Part shown: positions 24,275 through 31,994 of the stretch, piece by piece
Position numbering within the stretch: the first letter of the stretch is position 1
How the letters are laid out: the number at the start of each line of letters is the position of its first letter
Assembly (NCBI GenBank): GCA_903822015.1
Contig: CAIJNQ010000272.1
Span: 1 to 34,145, forward strand
Direction of reading: 5' to 3'
Source of the DNA: an uncultured Verrucomicrobia subdivision 3 bacterium
Lineage (GTDB): Bacteria > Verrucomicrobiota > Verrucomicrobiia > Limisphaerales > UBA11358
DNA: 34,145 nt
Translations under genes and position numbers: made by a program
Notes under the pieces: generated by a model
The model's input: only the letters and a program-made list of their open reading frames with translations
Database searches by the model: none
What the model was told of the DNA's origin: nothing

Positions 24275-26521
24275 GTGAAATTCAAACCGCTCAAGCGCGC
24301 GCCGGTCATGCTGGCCGCCATCGTTCTCGCGCTGGTCTGTGGGCTACGGTTGCTTCACCTCGATCTGTTTGAACGGCTGGAGCGCATCACTTATGACCTT
24401 CGCATGCGCACGGCCCTGCGCTTTCCTGCAAACACGGCGACGAACCTGGCCTTTGTTTCGATGGAAGATTCCAGCATCGCCGCCATTAAAAACGGGCTGC
24501 TGGGAAAACCCGGGTTCGGGCTTTACTGGCCGCGGCAGGTCTATGGCCGGCTGGTGGAGGAACTTTCGGCACAGGGAGCACAAACGGTCGCGTTTGATGT
24601 CTTGTTTGGTGAATTGCGGCCCGACCATGCGCCCGTCGAAATGGCCGACGGCAATTTCATAGAATCAGACACCTTTTTTGCCCTGCAAATGCGCCGGGCC
24701 GGGAACGTCCTGATCGCGGTCACGCCGGAATTGCAGCCCCCCAGTCTCTTTGCCACCAACGCCCTTGCGCTGGGCGGCATATCGACCGACAAGGATTCCG
24801 ACGGCACACTCCGACGCGTCGAAGCCTTTCACATTTATCACCGCTGGCATCCACTCTTGAAAAAGGCGGCGGCAGAATTCGACCTTGACCTCGACAAAGC
24901 GCAGTTGGCACCGGGCAAAATCATATTACCGCAGAACGACAGCACCAATGTCGTCACCCTCCCGATTGATGCGGAAAACAGGTTTGAACTGGCCGATTTA
25001 GTCGGCGACAAACTGCCCCCCGGGGCCGCTCCCAAAGCCAGAGCTTTCAATGATGAACGGGTCTGGCATATGGGGATTGTCCTGGCGGCACAGGAGCTAA
25101 AACTGGATTTAAAAAACGCGGTAATGGTGCCCGGGGAAATTATTCTGCGCGGCGCGAACGGCGTGGTGCGCACCATTCCGGTGGACAGCAGAGGCTATTT
25201 TTACATTGATTGGCGGCTGACGCCGAACGACGCAAAAATTTTCCGCCAGCCGATTGAAAGCCTGTTGATACAGGACAAGCGGCGGCTACTCGGTGAAACG
25301 AATGACCTGAGCAACGATTTTCGAGGCAAACTCGTCATCGTTGGCTCGACCGCGCAAGGGAACGACCTGACCGACCGGGGCGCGACACCGCTGGAAAAGG
25401 ATACCTTCCTGGTGAGCAAGCATTGGAATGTCGCCAATTCGGTCATCACGGGACAATTCATCCGCCGGGCGCCGGTGCCGATGGAACTGGCGTTGATCAT
25501 TCTGCTTGGAGCGCTGACGGCATTTCTGACCTGGCAATTACGCGCGTTTTCGGCCACCGGCGGAACATTGCTGCTGATGCTGGCCTATGTAACGGCCGCA
25601 TTTATTGCGTTCACGGCATTCCGCTACTGGCTGCCCATCGTATTTCCGGTTGTCGGCGCCGTTTTAATCGAACACATCATGCTGGTCACCTACCGCGTGG
25701 TATTCGAGGAGGATGAAAAGCGCCGGGTTAACTCCGTCTTTTCCAAAATTGTGTCGCCGGATGTGATGAACGAGCTGCTGCAGGCTGAAACACTCTCCCT
25801 GGGCGGGGCGCGCCGCGAGTTGACCGTATTTTTTGCCGATGTGCGCGGGTTCACGACGTTCACGGATGAAACCCAGGAGCGCGTGCTGGAATTTGTCCGA
25901 GCGCACCAACTCGACCCGGAGGCGGCGGAAAAATGCTATGATGAGTCCGCCCGCGAGACCCTGGAAACGGTAAATCTATATCTCTCGACCGTCGCCGACG
26001 CCGTGAAAAACCACGGCGGCATTGTTGACAAATACATCGGCGACTGCGTGATGGCATTCTGGAACGCCCCCGTGCCGCATGAACAGCACGCGCTGGCCTG
26101 CGTGCGGGCGGCGATTGAGGCGCAACGCGCCATTCACGGTTTAAATGAAAGCCGGCTGGCGCAAAACACGTCCCGGGAAATTGAAAACCGGGCCCGGCTT
26201 TCCGCCGGGCTGCCGCCGAAGCCGCTGTTAACCGCGTTGCAGCTGGGCACGGGCATCAACACCGGGCTGGTCACGGTGGGGCTCATGGGATCCGAAACGC
26301 ATCAATCCAATTACACCGTGTTTGGCCGGGAAGTGAACCTGGCCAGCCGGCTGGAAGGCGTTTCCGGCAGCGGGCGAATCATCATCAGCGATGCGACGCA
26401 CACCCATCTGCAGCGGCACGATGCGGCGCTGGCCGCGGCCTGCGTGGAATTGCCGCCGGTCACGGTCAAGGGCATCCGCGCCGCCGTAAAGATTTTCGAG
26501 GTGCCATGGCGCAACAAATAG
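24275..26521 (+). CDS. CHASE2-sensor adenylate cyclase
   Basis: A 748-residue membrane receptor cyclase. An N-terminal membrane helix (about 11-28) precedes an extracytoplasmic CHASE2 sensor (about 30-400, FERLERITYDLRMRTALRFP and IVGSTAQGNDLTDRGATP), three membrane helices (about 402-478) and a class III cyclase domain (about 510-745). Catalytic residues are visible: metal Asp in FFADVRGF and in YIGD, the Lys in VDKYIGD and Thr in NYTVFG that select adenine, and the transition-state Asn and Arg in REVNLASRLE. Two inserts make the domain longer than usual. It should make cAMP in response to a periplasmic signal, possibly presented by the FecR protein. GTG start; GGGGAG lies only 2 bases before it, and the ATG at 24308 is an alternative. 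Confidence 0.92.
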   Translation: MKFKPLKRAPVMLAAIVLALVCGLRLLHLDLFERLERITYDLRMRTALRFPANTATNLAFVSMEDSSIAAIKNGLLGKPGFGLYWPRQVYGRLVEELSAQGAQTVAFDVLFGELRPDHAPVEMADGNFIESDTFFALQMRRAGNVLIAVTPELQPPSLFATNALALGGISTDKDSDGTLRRVEAFHIYHRWHPLLKKAAAEFDLDLDKAQLAPGKIILPQNDSTNVVTLPIDAENRFELADLVGDKLPPGAAPKARAFNDERVWHMGIVLAAQELKLDLKNAVMVPGEIILRGANGVVRTIPVDSRGYFYIDWRLTPNDAKIFRQPIESLLIQDKRRLLGETNDLSNDFRGKLVIVGSTAQGNDLTDRGATPLEKDTFLVSKHWNVANSVITGQFIRRAPVPMELALIILLGALTAFLTWQLRAFSATGGTLLLMLAYVTAAFIAFTAFRYWLPIVFPVVGAVLIEHIMLVTYRVVFEEDEKRRVNSVFSKIVSPDVMNELLQAETLSLGGARRELTVFFADVRGFTTFTDETQERVLEFVRAHQLDPEAAEKCYDESARETLETVNLYLSTVADAVKNHGGIVDKYIGDCVMAFWNAPVPHEQHALACVRAAIEAQRAIHGLNESRLAQNTSREIENRARLSAGLPPKPLLTALQLGTGINTGLVTVGLMGSETHQSNYTVFGREVNLASRLEGVSGSGRIIISDATHTHLQRHDAALAAACVELPPVTVKGIRAAVKIFEVPWRNK

Positions 26522-26610
26522 TTTTGAGTTTTGCGCATTTAATTTTAAGTTAACAGCGCCGTGCCGGCCATGGCCGCCAGGACAAACCAAAAACCAATGC
26601 CTAACCGCCC

Positions 26611-27093
26611 ATGATGCGAACCGCGATTTATCCCGGCAGTTTTGACCCGCTGACCAACGGCCATCTGGATGTGATCCAGCGGGCGGCCAAATTATTCGAC
26701 CGCGTGGTGGTGGCGGTTGCGAAAAACGAGGGCAAACATCCGCTGTTCGCGCTCAAAGAGCGGGTGGCGCTGGTGAAAAAATCGGTGGCCCACCTGCCGA
26801 ACGTCGAGGCGGATTCGTTTGACAGCCTGCTGGTCGAATACGTCGTGCGCCAGAAAGCGCAGGCGATCGTGCGCGGGTTGCGGGCGGTGTCGGATTTTGA
26901 ATTCGAGTTCCAGCTGGCGTTGATGAATCGCAAACTGAATGAGAATATCGAGACCATTTTCATGATGCCCAAGGACACTTATACGTTTTTGAGCTCGCGC
27001 ATCGTAAAGGAAATTGCGCGGCTGGGCGGCGATGTGAGCGCGTTTGTCCCGGTGCCGGTGCAATCAGCCTTGATCAGGAAACTCAAACCCTAA
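26611..27093 (+). CDS. coaD: Phosphopantetheine adenylyltransferase
   Basis: Makes dephospho-CoA from 4'-phosphopantetheine and ATP, the penultimate step of coenzyme A synthesis. At 160 residues it has the normal bacterial length. It carries the nucleotidyltransferase motif YPGSFDPLTNGHLDVIQRA, the IVRGLRAVSDFEFEFQLALMNRKLN substrate segment, and MMPKDTYTFLSSRIVKEIARLGGDVSAFVP. ATG at 26611, or 26614 two codons apart in practice; no Shine-Dalgarno site. Heads a conserved block with yceD, rpmF, plsX and fabH, all on the plus strand. Confidence 0.96.
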   Translation: MMRTAIYPGSFDPLTNGHLDVIQRAAKLFDRVVVAVAKNEGKHPLFALKERVALVKKSVAHLPNVEADSFDSLLVEYVVRQKAQAIVRGLRAVSDFEFEFQLALMNRKLNENIETIFMMPKDTYTFLSSRIVKEIARLGGDVSAFVPVPVQSALIRKLKP

Positions 27094-27154
27094 ACGCTTC
27101 ACGACAGCAAGACCAACCGCGGGTGGTTTGAAGTCGCCGGCGCAACGCAAGTTT

Positions 27155-27646
27155 ATGTCATTAATCGTCAATCTACGCCAGCTGGAGAACCGCAACCTGG
27201 AATTGGGCGGCGACCTGCCGGCGTTGGACCTGGCCTTGGATTTGCGGGACGACATGATCCGGGCCACGCAGCCGCTGCATTACGAGCTCGAGGTCGAAAT
27301 GCTGGACGACAGCCTGCTGATCCAGGGGCGGCTCCGGCTCAAGCTGGAATGCCAGTGTGTCCGCTGCCTGAAGGATTTTGAATATGAGCTGGAACTGGAC
27401 CCGTGGGTGTTGCATCTGCCGCTGGAGCCGCTGGAAGACGAGGAAGCCGTGCCCATCAAGAACGATTGCGTGGACTTGACGCCGCGGGTGCGAGAAGATA
27501 TTCTCCTTAGGTTTCCGCAGCATCCGGTGTGCAACCCGGAGTGCGGCGGATTGAAAAAAGCTAAGGTCGGCAAGGCGCTTAAAACCGCCGGCAAGGAGGA
27601 ATCCAAGCCGTCCGCGTGGGCTGAACTGAACAAACTGAAACTGTAA
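27155..27646 (+). CDS. yceD: DUF177 (YceD) family protein
   Basis: A 163-residue member of the DUF177/YceD family, linked in other bacteria to 23S rRNA accumulation and almost always encoded just before rpmF. The metal-like CQCVRCLKDFEYELELD motif (C-x-R-C) and the acidic EPLEDEEAVPIKNDCVDLTPRVREDILL segment are the family landmarks. A second Cys pair lies in HPVCNPECGG. The track starts at a TTG (27128), but the ATG at 27155 is better and gives MSLIVNLRQLENRNLELGG. The rpmF gene follows 11 bases later and is almost certainly co-transcribed. Confidence 0.88.
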   Translation: MSLIVNLRQLENRNLELGGDLPALDLALDLRDDMIRATQPLHYELEVEMLDDSLLIQGRLRLKLECQCVRCLKDFEYELELDPWVLHLPLEPLEDEEAVPIKNDCVDLTPRVREDILLRFPQHPVCNPECGGLKKAKVGKALKTAGKEESKPSAWAELNKLKL

Positions 27647-27657
27647 TTTTTGAATTT

Positions 27658-27843
27658 ATGGGCGTTCCAAAACGTAAACCTTCGACAAGCCGGATGCGGA
27701 TGCGCCGCGCTTACAACAGCGTGCTGAAGCTGCCGCAGATCAGCAAATGTCCGCAATGTGCCGAGCCGCATGTGCCGCACCGGGTCTGCCCGGCCTGCGG
27801 TTATTACAAGGGCCGCCAAGTTCTGACGGTCAACGCCGGCTGA
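27658..27843 (+). CDS. rpmF: Large ribosomal subunit protein bL32
   Basis: A 61-residue ribosomal protein of the 50S subunit. MGVPKRKPSTSRMRMRRA is the basic N-terminus and KCPQCAEPHVPHRVCPACGYYKGRQVL is an intact zinc ribbon with CxxC and CxxC, so this is the zinc-binding (C+) form. Normal length. Lies between yceD and plsX, the order found in many bacteria. Its ATG follows an AT-rich TTTTTGAATTT with no Shine-Dalgarno site. Confidence 0.97.
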   Translation: MGVPKRKPSTSRMRMRRAYNSVLKLPQISKCPQCAEPHVPHRVCPACGYYKGRQVLTVNAG

Positions 27844-27891
27844 TCCATCAGCTTGCGGCCGCGGAGCGAATCCGCGTTTTCTCGTTCATCT

Positions 27892-28932
27892 ATGCGAATC
27901 GCAGTGGATGTCATGGGCGGCGACCACGGTTGCGGGGTCGTGATCGCCGGGGCCAAACTGGCACTGGAAGCCAGCAAAAAAATCACCGCCCTCTATCTCG
28001 TAGGCAATCAGGCGGACATTCACGCCGCGCTGCCGGAGCGCGGCTTTCGCGACCATCGCGTGCGCGTCATCCATGCCAGCGAGGTGGTGGAGATGGACGA
28101 TAAACCGGTCATCGCACTACGTAAGAAAAAAGATTCTTCCATCGGCCGCGCCGCCGAACTCGTGCGTGACGGCGAGGCGGATGCGGTTGTTTCCCTCGGC
28201 AACACGGGCGGCCTCTTTGCGGCGGCCACGTTCAAGGTCGGGCGAATCCCCGGCGTGGATCGCGGCTGCATCGCCGCCGTCATTCCGCGCCAGAGCAATG
28301 AGTTTGTCCTGCTCGATGCCGGAGCCAGCGTCGAATGCAAGCCGCTGCATCTCGCGCAATTTGCTGTCATGGGAAGCGTTTATGCGCGGGAAGTCTTGCG
28401 AAAGAAAAATCCGCGCGTCGGCATCCTGAGCATCGGGACGGAGGACTCAAAGGGCAACGACCTGTCGCTGGAAGCCTTCAAGCTCTGTAAAAGACTGGAT
28501 TTGAATTTCATCGGCAATGTCGAGGGCCACGATTTGTTCAAGGATCACGTGGATGTCGTGGTTTGCGACGGTTTTGTGGGCAACATTGTATTGAAGACCT
28601 GTGAAAGCCTGGCCGTCGGGATGTTCTCCATGCTCAAGCGTGAGTTGATGAGCAATGCCAAGCGGAAAATCGGGGCGTACCTGGCGAAGGACGCGTTTCA
28701 TGCGATCCGGCGGCGCATGGATCCGGAAGTGCACGGCGGGGCGCCGCTGCTGGGTTTCAACGGCATGGTCTTCAAAGCGCACGGTTCCGCGCGCGAACGC
28801 GCGGTGGCGAGCGCCCTGCGCGTGACCGCCGAAGCCGTGCAACATCAAGTCAATAATGTCATCGCGGGCGAGATTGCCCGGGCGAACGAGGTGTTGGACG
28901 CCGCCGAGATTTCCGCCCCTGCTGCAGCATGA
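27892..28932 (+). CDS. plsX: Phosphate acyltransferase PlsX
   Basis: Converts acyl-ACP to acyl-phosphate for membrane phospholipid synthesis; a peripheral membrane enzyme. The 346-residue protein starts MRIAVDVMGGDHG, a PlsX signature. It shows ALRKKKDSSIGRAAELVRDGEADAVVSLGNTGG and VDVVVCDGFVGNIVLKTCES, and near the C-terminus HGGAPLLGFNGMVFKAHGSA. The track starts at 27853, upstream of the family start, so I use the ATG at 27892. Its stop overlaps the fabH start (ATGA), so the two are translationally coupled. Confidence 0.96.
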   Translation: MRIAVDVMGGDHGCGVVIAGAKLALEASKKITALYLVGNQADIHAALPERGFRDHRVRVIHASEVVEMDDKPVIALRKKKDSSIGRAAELVRDGEADAVVSLGNTGGLFAAATFKVGRIPGVDRGCIAAVIPRQSNEFVLLDAGASVECKPLHLAQFAVMGSVYAREVLRKKNPRVGILSIGTEDSKGNDLSLEAFKLCKRLDLNFIGNVEGHDLFKDHVDVVVCDGFVGNIVLKTCESLAVGMFSMLKRELMSNAKRKIGAYLAKDAFHAIRRRMDPEVHGGAPLLGFNGMVFKAHGSARERAVASALRVTAEAVQHQVNNVIAGEIARANEVLDAAEISAPAAA

Positions 28933-29954
28933 AAACCAAATTCAAGAATCCGCGAGCCAAACATGATTTTCAAGGCCGGCCGTGTTCCATCACCGGCGTT
29001 GGTTCCTACGTGCCGGAAAAAATCCTGACGAACGCGCAACTGGAAAAACTGGTGGACACCTCGGATGAATGGATCACCACGCGCACCGGCATCAAGGAGC
29101 GCCGCATCGCGGCCGCCACCGAATTCACCTCCGATCTGGCCGCCAAAGCGGCAAGGCGCGCGATGGAAATGGCCGGCATCACCGCCGAGCAGATAGATCT
29201 GATCATCGTCGCCAGCATCACGCCGGACATGCCGTTTCCAAACACCGCCTGCCTGGTGCAGCAGAAAATCGGCGCACGCCGGGTTCCGGCCTTCGACATT
29301 GAGGCAGCCTGCTCCGGCTTCCTTTACGCCCTGGAGGTCGGCCAGAATTTCATCGCCTCACGGAATTTTGAAACGGTGCTGGTCATCGGCGCGGAAAAAC
29401 TTTCGGCGATCACCAACTGGACAGACCGGAACACCTGCGTGCTGTTCGGGGACGGCGCGGGCGCGGCCATCCTGCAGAGCCGCGCCGATTCCCACGGTTT
29501 GCTGGCTACCGTGCTGGGCGCGGATGGCAACAAAGCGGAATTGCTCTCGATGCCCGGCGGCGGCAGCCGGTGCCCGGCCTCGGCGCAGTCCGTGGCGGAC
29601 GGCTTGCATTTCCTGCGGATGGACGGCAAGGAAACCTTCAAGAATGCGGTGCAGGCGATGTGCAGCGCCGCCAACGAGGTCCTGACCCGCTGCGAAATCG
29701 ACATCACCCGCATCAAGTGTGTCATTCCCCACCAGGCCAACCGCCGCATCATAGACGCGGTCGGCGAGCGACTGGGGGCCACGCCCGAGCAACTGTTCGT
29801 CAATCTGCACAAATACGGCAACACCTCCGCGGCCTCCGTGGCCATCGCGCTGGACGAGGCGGTGCGGTCGGGCAAGGTCCAGCGGGGCGATTTGATTCTG
29901 ATTGTCGCGTTTGGCGCCGGCCTGACCTGGGGCGCCGCGGTGATCGAGTGGTAA
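28929..29954 (+). CDS. fabH: 3-oxoacyl-ACP synthase III
   Basis: Starts type II fatty-acid synthesis by condensing acetyl-CoA (or a branched primer) with malonyl-ACP. The Cys-His-Asn triad is intact: Cys in DIEAACSGFLYALEVG (about 127), His in IPHQANRRIID (about 266) and Asn in HKYGNTSAASVAIAL (about 297). At 341 residues it is slightly longer than the usual 310-325 because of a basic extension (MKTKFKNPRAKHDFQGRP) before the standard CSITGVGSYVPEKILTN start. ATG overlaps the plsX stop. The frame reads through the extension without a closer start, so the extension is probably real. Confidence 0.95.
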   Translation: MKTKFKNPRAKHDFQGRPCSITGVGSYVPEKILTNAQLEKLVDTSDEWITTRTGIKERRIAAATEFTSDLAAKAARRAMEMAGITAEQIDLIIVASITPDMPFPNTACLVQQKIGARRVPAFDIEAACSGFLYALEVGQNFIASRNFETVLVIGAEKLSAITNWTDRNTCVLFGDGAGAAILQSRADSHGLLATVLGADGNKAELLSMPGGGSRCPASAQSVADGLHFLRMDGKETFKNAVQAMCSAANEVLTRCEIDITRIKCVIPHQANRRIIDAVGERLGATPEQLFVNLHKYGNTSAASVAIALDEAVRSGKVQRGDLILIVAFGAGLTWGAAVIEW

Positions 29955-29982
29955 GCTAATTTATTGGATTGCACGGTCTAAT

Positions 29983-30010
29983 TTGACGATTGGCGGGAGC
30001 GTGTTAGTTT
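29983..30010 (+). promoter_or_regulatory. Candidate promoter for the PilZ-like gene
   Basis: TTGACG (29983-29988), a 16-base spacer and TAGTTT (30005-30010) lie in the 67-base gap between fabH and the PilZ-like gene. Match is moderate. Together with the terminator downstream it suggests a separate transcription unit. Confidence 0.3.
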
Positions 30011-30021
30011 GTCGGTGAATT

Positions 30022-30357
30022 ATGAGTGCGCGAAAAATTGAAAGCATCGAGACCCCGAAACAGCAGGTAACGGTTGAAGGCCGGCAGTCCCGGCTGGAAC
30101 TTTCCACCGACGCCGTGTCGGTGCACAAAAGCGGCATCGAGTTTCGCAGTCCGACGCCTTTCCATGAATGGACTGAAATGACCGTCGCGCTGCAATCCCC
30201 GCATGACGGCGCCAAGCTCCAGTGCAGCGGGGTGGTCATCGCCTGTTCCGGCAACAAACACGCCGGGTACCGGGTGGCCATGGTGTTCACGCACATTTCC
30301 GAACAGGCGCAAGCCCGGCTGAATTCCCTGGCGCGGTCGACGCTGGGCGCGGGTTGA
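30022..30357 (+). CDS. PilZ-like domain protein
   Basis: A 111-residue soluble protein. The pattern ELSTDAVSVHKSGIEFRSPTPFHEWTEMTVALQ, CSGVVIACSGNKHAGYRVAMVFTHISEQAQARL resembles a single PilZ beta-barrel (D.S..G..F......G..V.......C.G.V.......YRVAV.F..). The c-di-GMP-binding RxxxR is not clearly present before it and the D-x-S-x-x-G loop is degenerate (DAVSVHKSG), so nucleotide binding is doubtful. A distant-homology call. It has its own candidate promoter and a textbook terminator right after it, so it is probably monocistronic. Confidence 0.55.
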   Translation: MSARKIESIETPKQQVTVEGRQSRLELSTDAVSVHKSGIEFRSPTPFHEWTEMTVALQSPHDGAKLQCSGVVIACSGNKHAGYRVAMVFTHISEQAQARLNSLARSTLGAG

Positions 30358-30383
30358 GTGCCACTTTTTCGCTAGAAAAGCGG

Positions 30384-30415
30384 CCCCCCAACGAATGTTG
30401 GGGGGTTATTTTTTT
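30384..30415 (+). terminator. Intrinsic terminator after the PilZ-like gene
   Basis: CCCCCCAAC-GAAT-GTTGGGGGG is a 9-bp perfect stem with a 4-base loop followed by TTATTTTTTT. It lies 26 bases after the PilZ-like stop and 33 bases before the next gene's ATG, closing one unit and separating it from the dehydrogenase gene. Confidence 0.88.
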
Positions 30416-30448
30416 GACGCACCGCCGCTGGTTTTTTAAGCTGGTTGA

Positions 30449-31438
30449 ATGAAGATCTTGCTCACCACGACTTCGTTCCAGGACACCCCCGGCGCGCACC
30501 ATGATTTGCTCAAGCAGACCGGCTGGGAAATCATCAGCGCGCGCGGCCCGTTGAACGAGGTGGATACGCTCGCGCTCGTCGGTGACGTGGACGGCTACAT
30601 TTGCGGCGACGACGCCATCACGCGCAAGGTTTTGGAAAAGGCGCGGCCGAAGCTGAAGGTCTTGAGCAAATACGGAATCGGTGTGGACAAGATTGACGTG
30701 AAATCCTGCACCGAATTCGGCATCCCGCTGCTCTTCACGCCCGGCGTGAATCACACGACCGTCGCCGAGCACAACTTCATGCTGCTGCTCGCGCTCGAGA
30801 AAAACCTTCCCTTTCACACCAACTCCACCAGCAGCGGCGATGCCAAGACGAATTGGAAGCGCAAGACCGGCCACGAACTGCTGGACAAGACCATCGGCAT
30901 CATCGGCCTTGGCCGTATCGGCAAGGAAGTGGCGATTCGTTCGCGGGCGTTCGGCATGAATGTGATCGGCTTCGACGTTTATTGGGACGAAAAGTTTGCG
31001 AAAGAACAAAACATCAAGCGCGCCGCGTCGCTCGACGAAATCTATGCGGCGAGCGACTACATTTCGCTGCACACCAATCTGACGCCGGAGACGCGCGACA
31101 TGATTTCTGCGAAGTCATTCGGGAAGATGAAGAAGGGGGTTTTGATTTTGAACTGTGCGCGCGGCGAAGTCGTGAACACCAATGACATGGTGGTCGCGCT
31201 GAAATCCGGTCAGGTGGGCGGTTACGGCACGGACGTTTTGGACCAGGAGCCGCCGGCGGCGGATCATCCGCTACTCAAGCTGCCGAACGTCGTCTGCACG
31301 CCGCACGTCGCGTCGCGCACTTACGAGAGCGTGGTGCGGCAGGCCACCTGCGCCGTGAAGAATCTCATCCTTGCGATGAACGGCGAAAAACCCATCGCGC
31401 AGGTGAATCCCGAAGTGCCGGTGAAGAAAGTGGTTTGA
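30449..31438 (+). CDS. D-2-hydroxyacid dehydrogenase (phosphoglycerate dehydrogenase-like)
   Basis: NAD-dependent D-isomer-specific 2-hydroxyacid dehydrogenase of 329 residues. The Rossmann motif is IGIIGLGRIGKEVA. The catalytic Arg is in ILNCARGEVV, Glu in DVLDQEPPAADHPL and His in CTPHVASRTYES. The substrate-side KYGIGVDKIDV and GVNHTTVAEHNFMLLLAL segments are typical. It has no ACT domain, so it is not the regulated SerA. Context (Ldh-family oxidoreductase and PfkB/KDG-type kinase downstream) suggests a sugar-acid or hydroxyacid catabolic role rather than serine synthesis. Confidence 0.9.
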   Translation: MKILLTTTSFQDTPGAHHDLLKQTGWEIISARGPLNEVDTLALVGDVDGYICGDDAITRKVLEKARPKLKVLSKYGIGVDKIDVKSCTEFGIPLLFTPGVNHTTVAEHNFMLLLALEKNLPFHTNSTSSGDAKTNWKRKTGHELLDKTIGIIGLGRIGKEVAIRSRAFGMNVIGFDVYWDEKFAKEQNIKRAASLDEIYAASDYISLHTNLTPETRDMISAKSFGKMKKGVLILNCARGEVVNTNDMVVALKSGQVGGYGTDVLDQEPPAADHPLLKLPNVVCTPHVASRTYESVVRQATCAVKNLILAMNGEKPIAQVNPEVPVKKVV

Positions 31439-31489
31439 AAAATTCTGTTCTAATTTGAAAGCAACGCAAAGAAAGTCGGCTTTAATTTT

Positions 31490-31990
31490 ATGAAGAAAAA
31501 AATTCTCACTATTTTCGGAGTGGGGATTTTGGCGCTGATTATTTTTAGTGCTGTCTGCTTTTTCATACATTCCAGACTTGATGTCTCAAGCAAAGCATAC
31601 GTTGATACAAACATTCCACTCATTGTTTCACCTTGGTCAAAAGCGCAATTATCACAACGAGTCTCGTCGGATTACAGGCAACATGTGCCTGACGAACAAA
31701 TGAGTTTTGATTTCGACAATTTTGCCAAGCTGGGAGCGTTAAAGAAATACGAAGGCTCGGAAGGAACTTCATTTATTCTGATAGGCACAAAAATGGGAAA
31801 GGTTGTCACGGCAAACTATTCTGCCAATGCAACATTTGAAAACGGAGATGCTGAAATAATTGTTGGATTGATTAAGGAAAATGGCGATTGGCGAATCTCA
31901 AGATTTATTGTCAACGCTCCAATGTTTAAGGATCAAAAAACATTTAAGGAGTTATCCGCGCAATTTCCAATTCACCCAATTAGCAAATAG
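31490..31990 (+). CDS. Hypothetical membrane-anchored/exported protein, AT-rich
   Basis: A 166-residue protein I do not recognise. MKKKILTIFGVGILALIIFSAVCFFIHS is a signal anchor or uncleaved signal peptide; the rest is extracytoplasmic and beta-rich, with KMGKVVTANYSANATFENGDAEIIVGLIKENGDWRISRFIVN resembling the 'ENGDWRI' pattern of small secreted NTF2-like or DUF4019-like proteins, a weak hint only. Base composition is strikingly low: one 60-base line (31801-31860) has 24 G+C, against 39 in a line of the next gene (32041-32100). This suggests recent acquisition. It lies between two sugar-acid genes, 51 bases after the first and 4 bases before the next, so it now shares their transcript. Confidence 0.72.
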   Translation: MKKKILTIFGVGILALIIFSAVCFFIHSRLDVSSKAYVDTNIPLIVSPWSKAQLSQRVSSDYRQHVPDEQMSFDFDNFAKLGALKKYEGSEGTSFILIGTKMGKVVTANYSANATFENGDAEIIVGLIKENGDWRISRFIVNAPMFKDQKTFKELSAQFPIHPISK

Positions 31991-31994
31991 TTTT

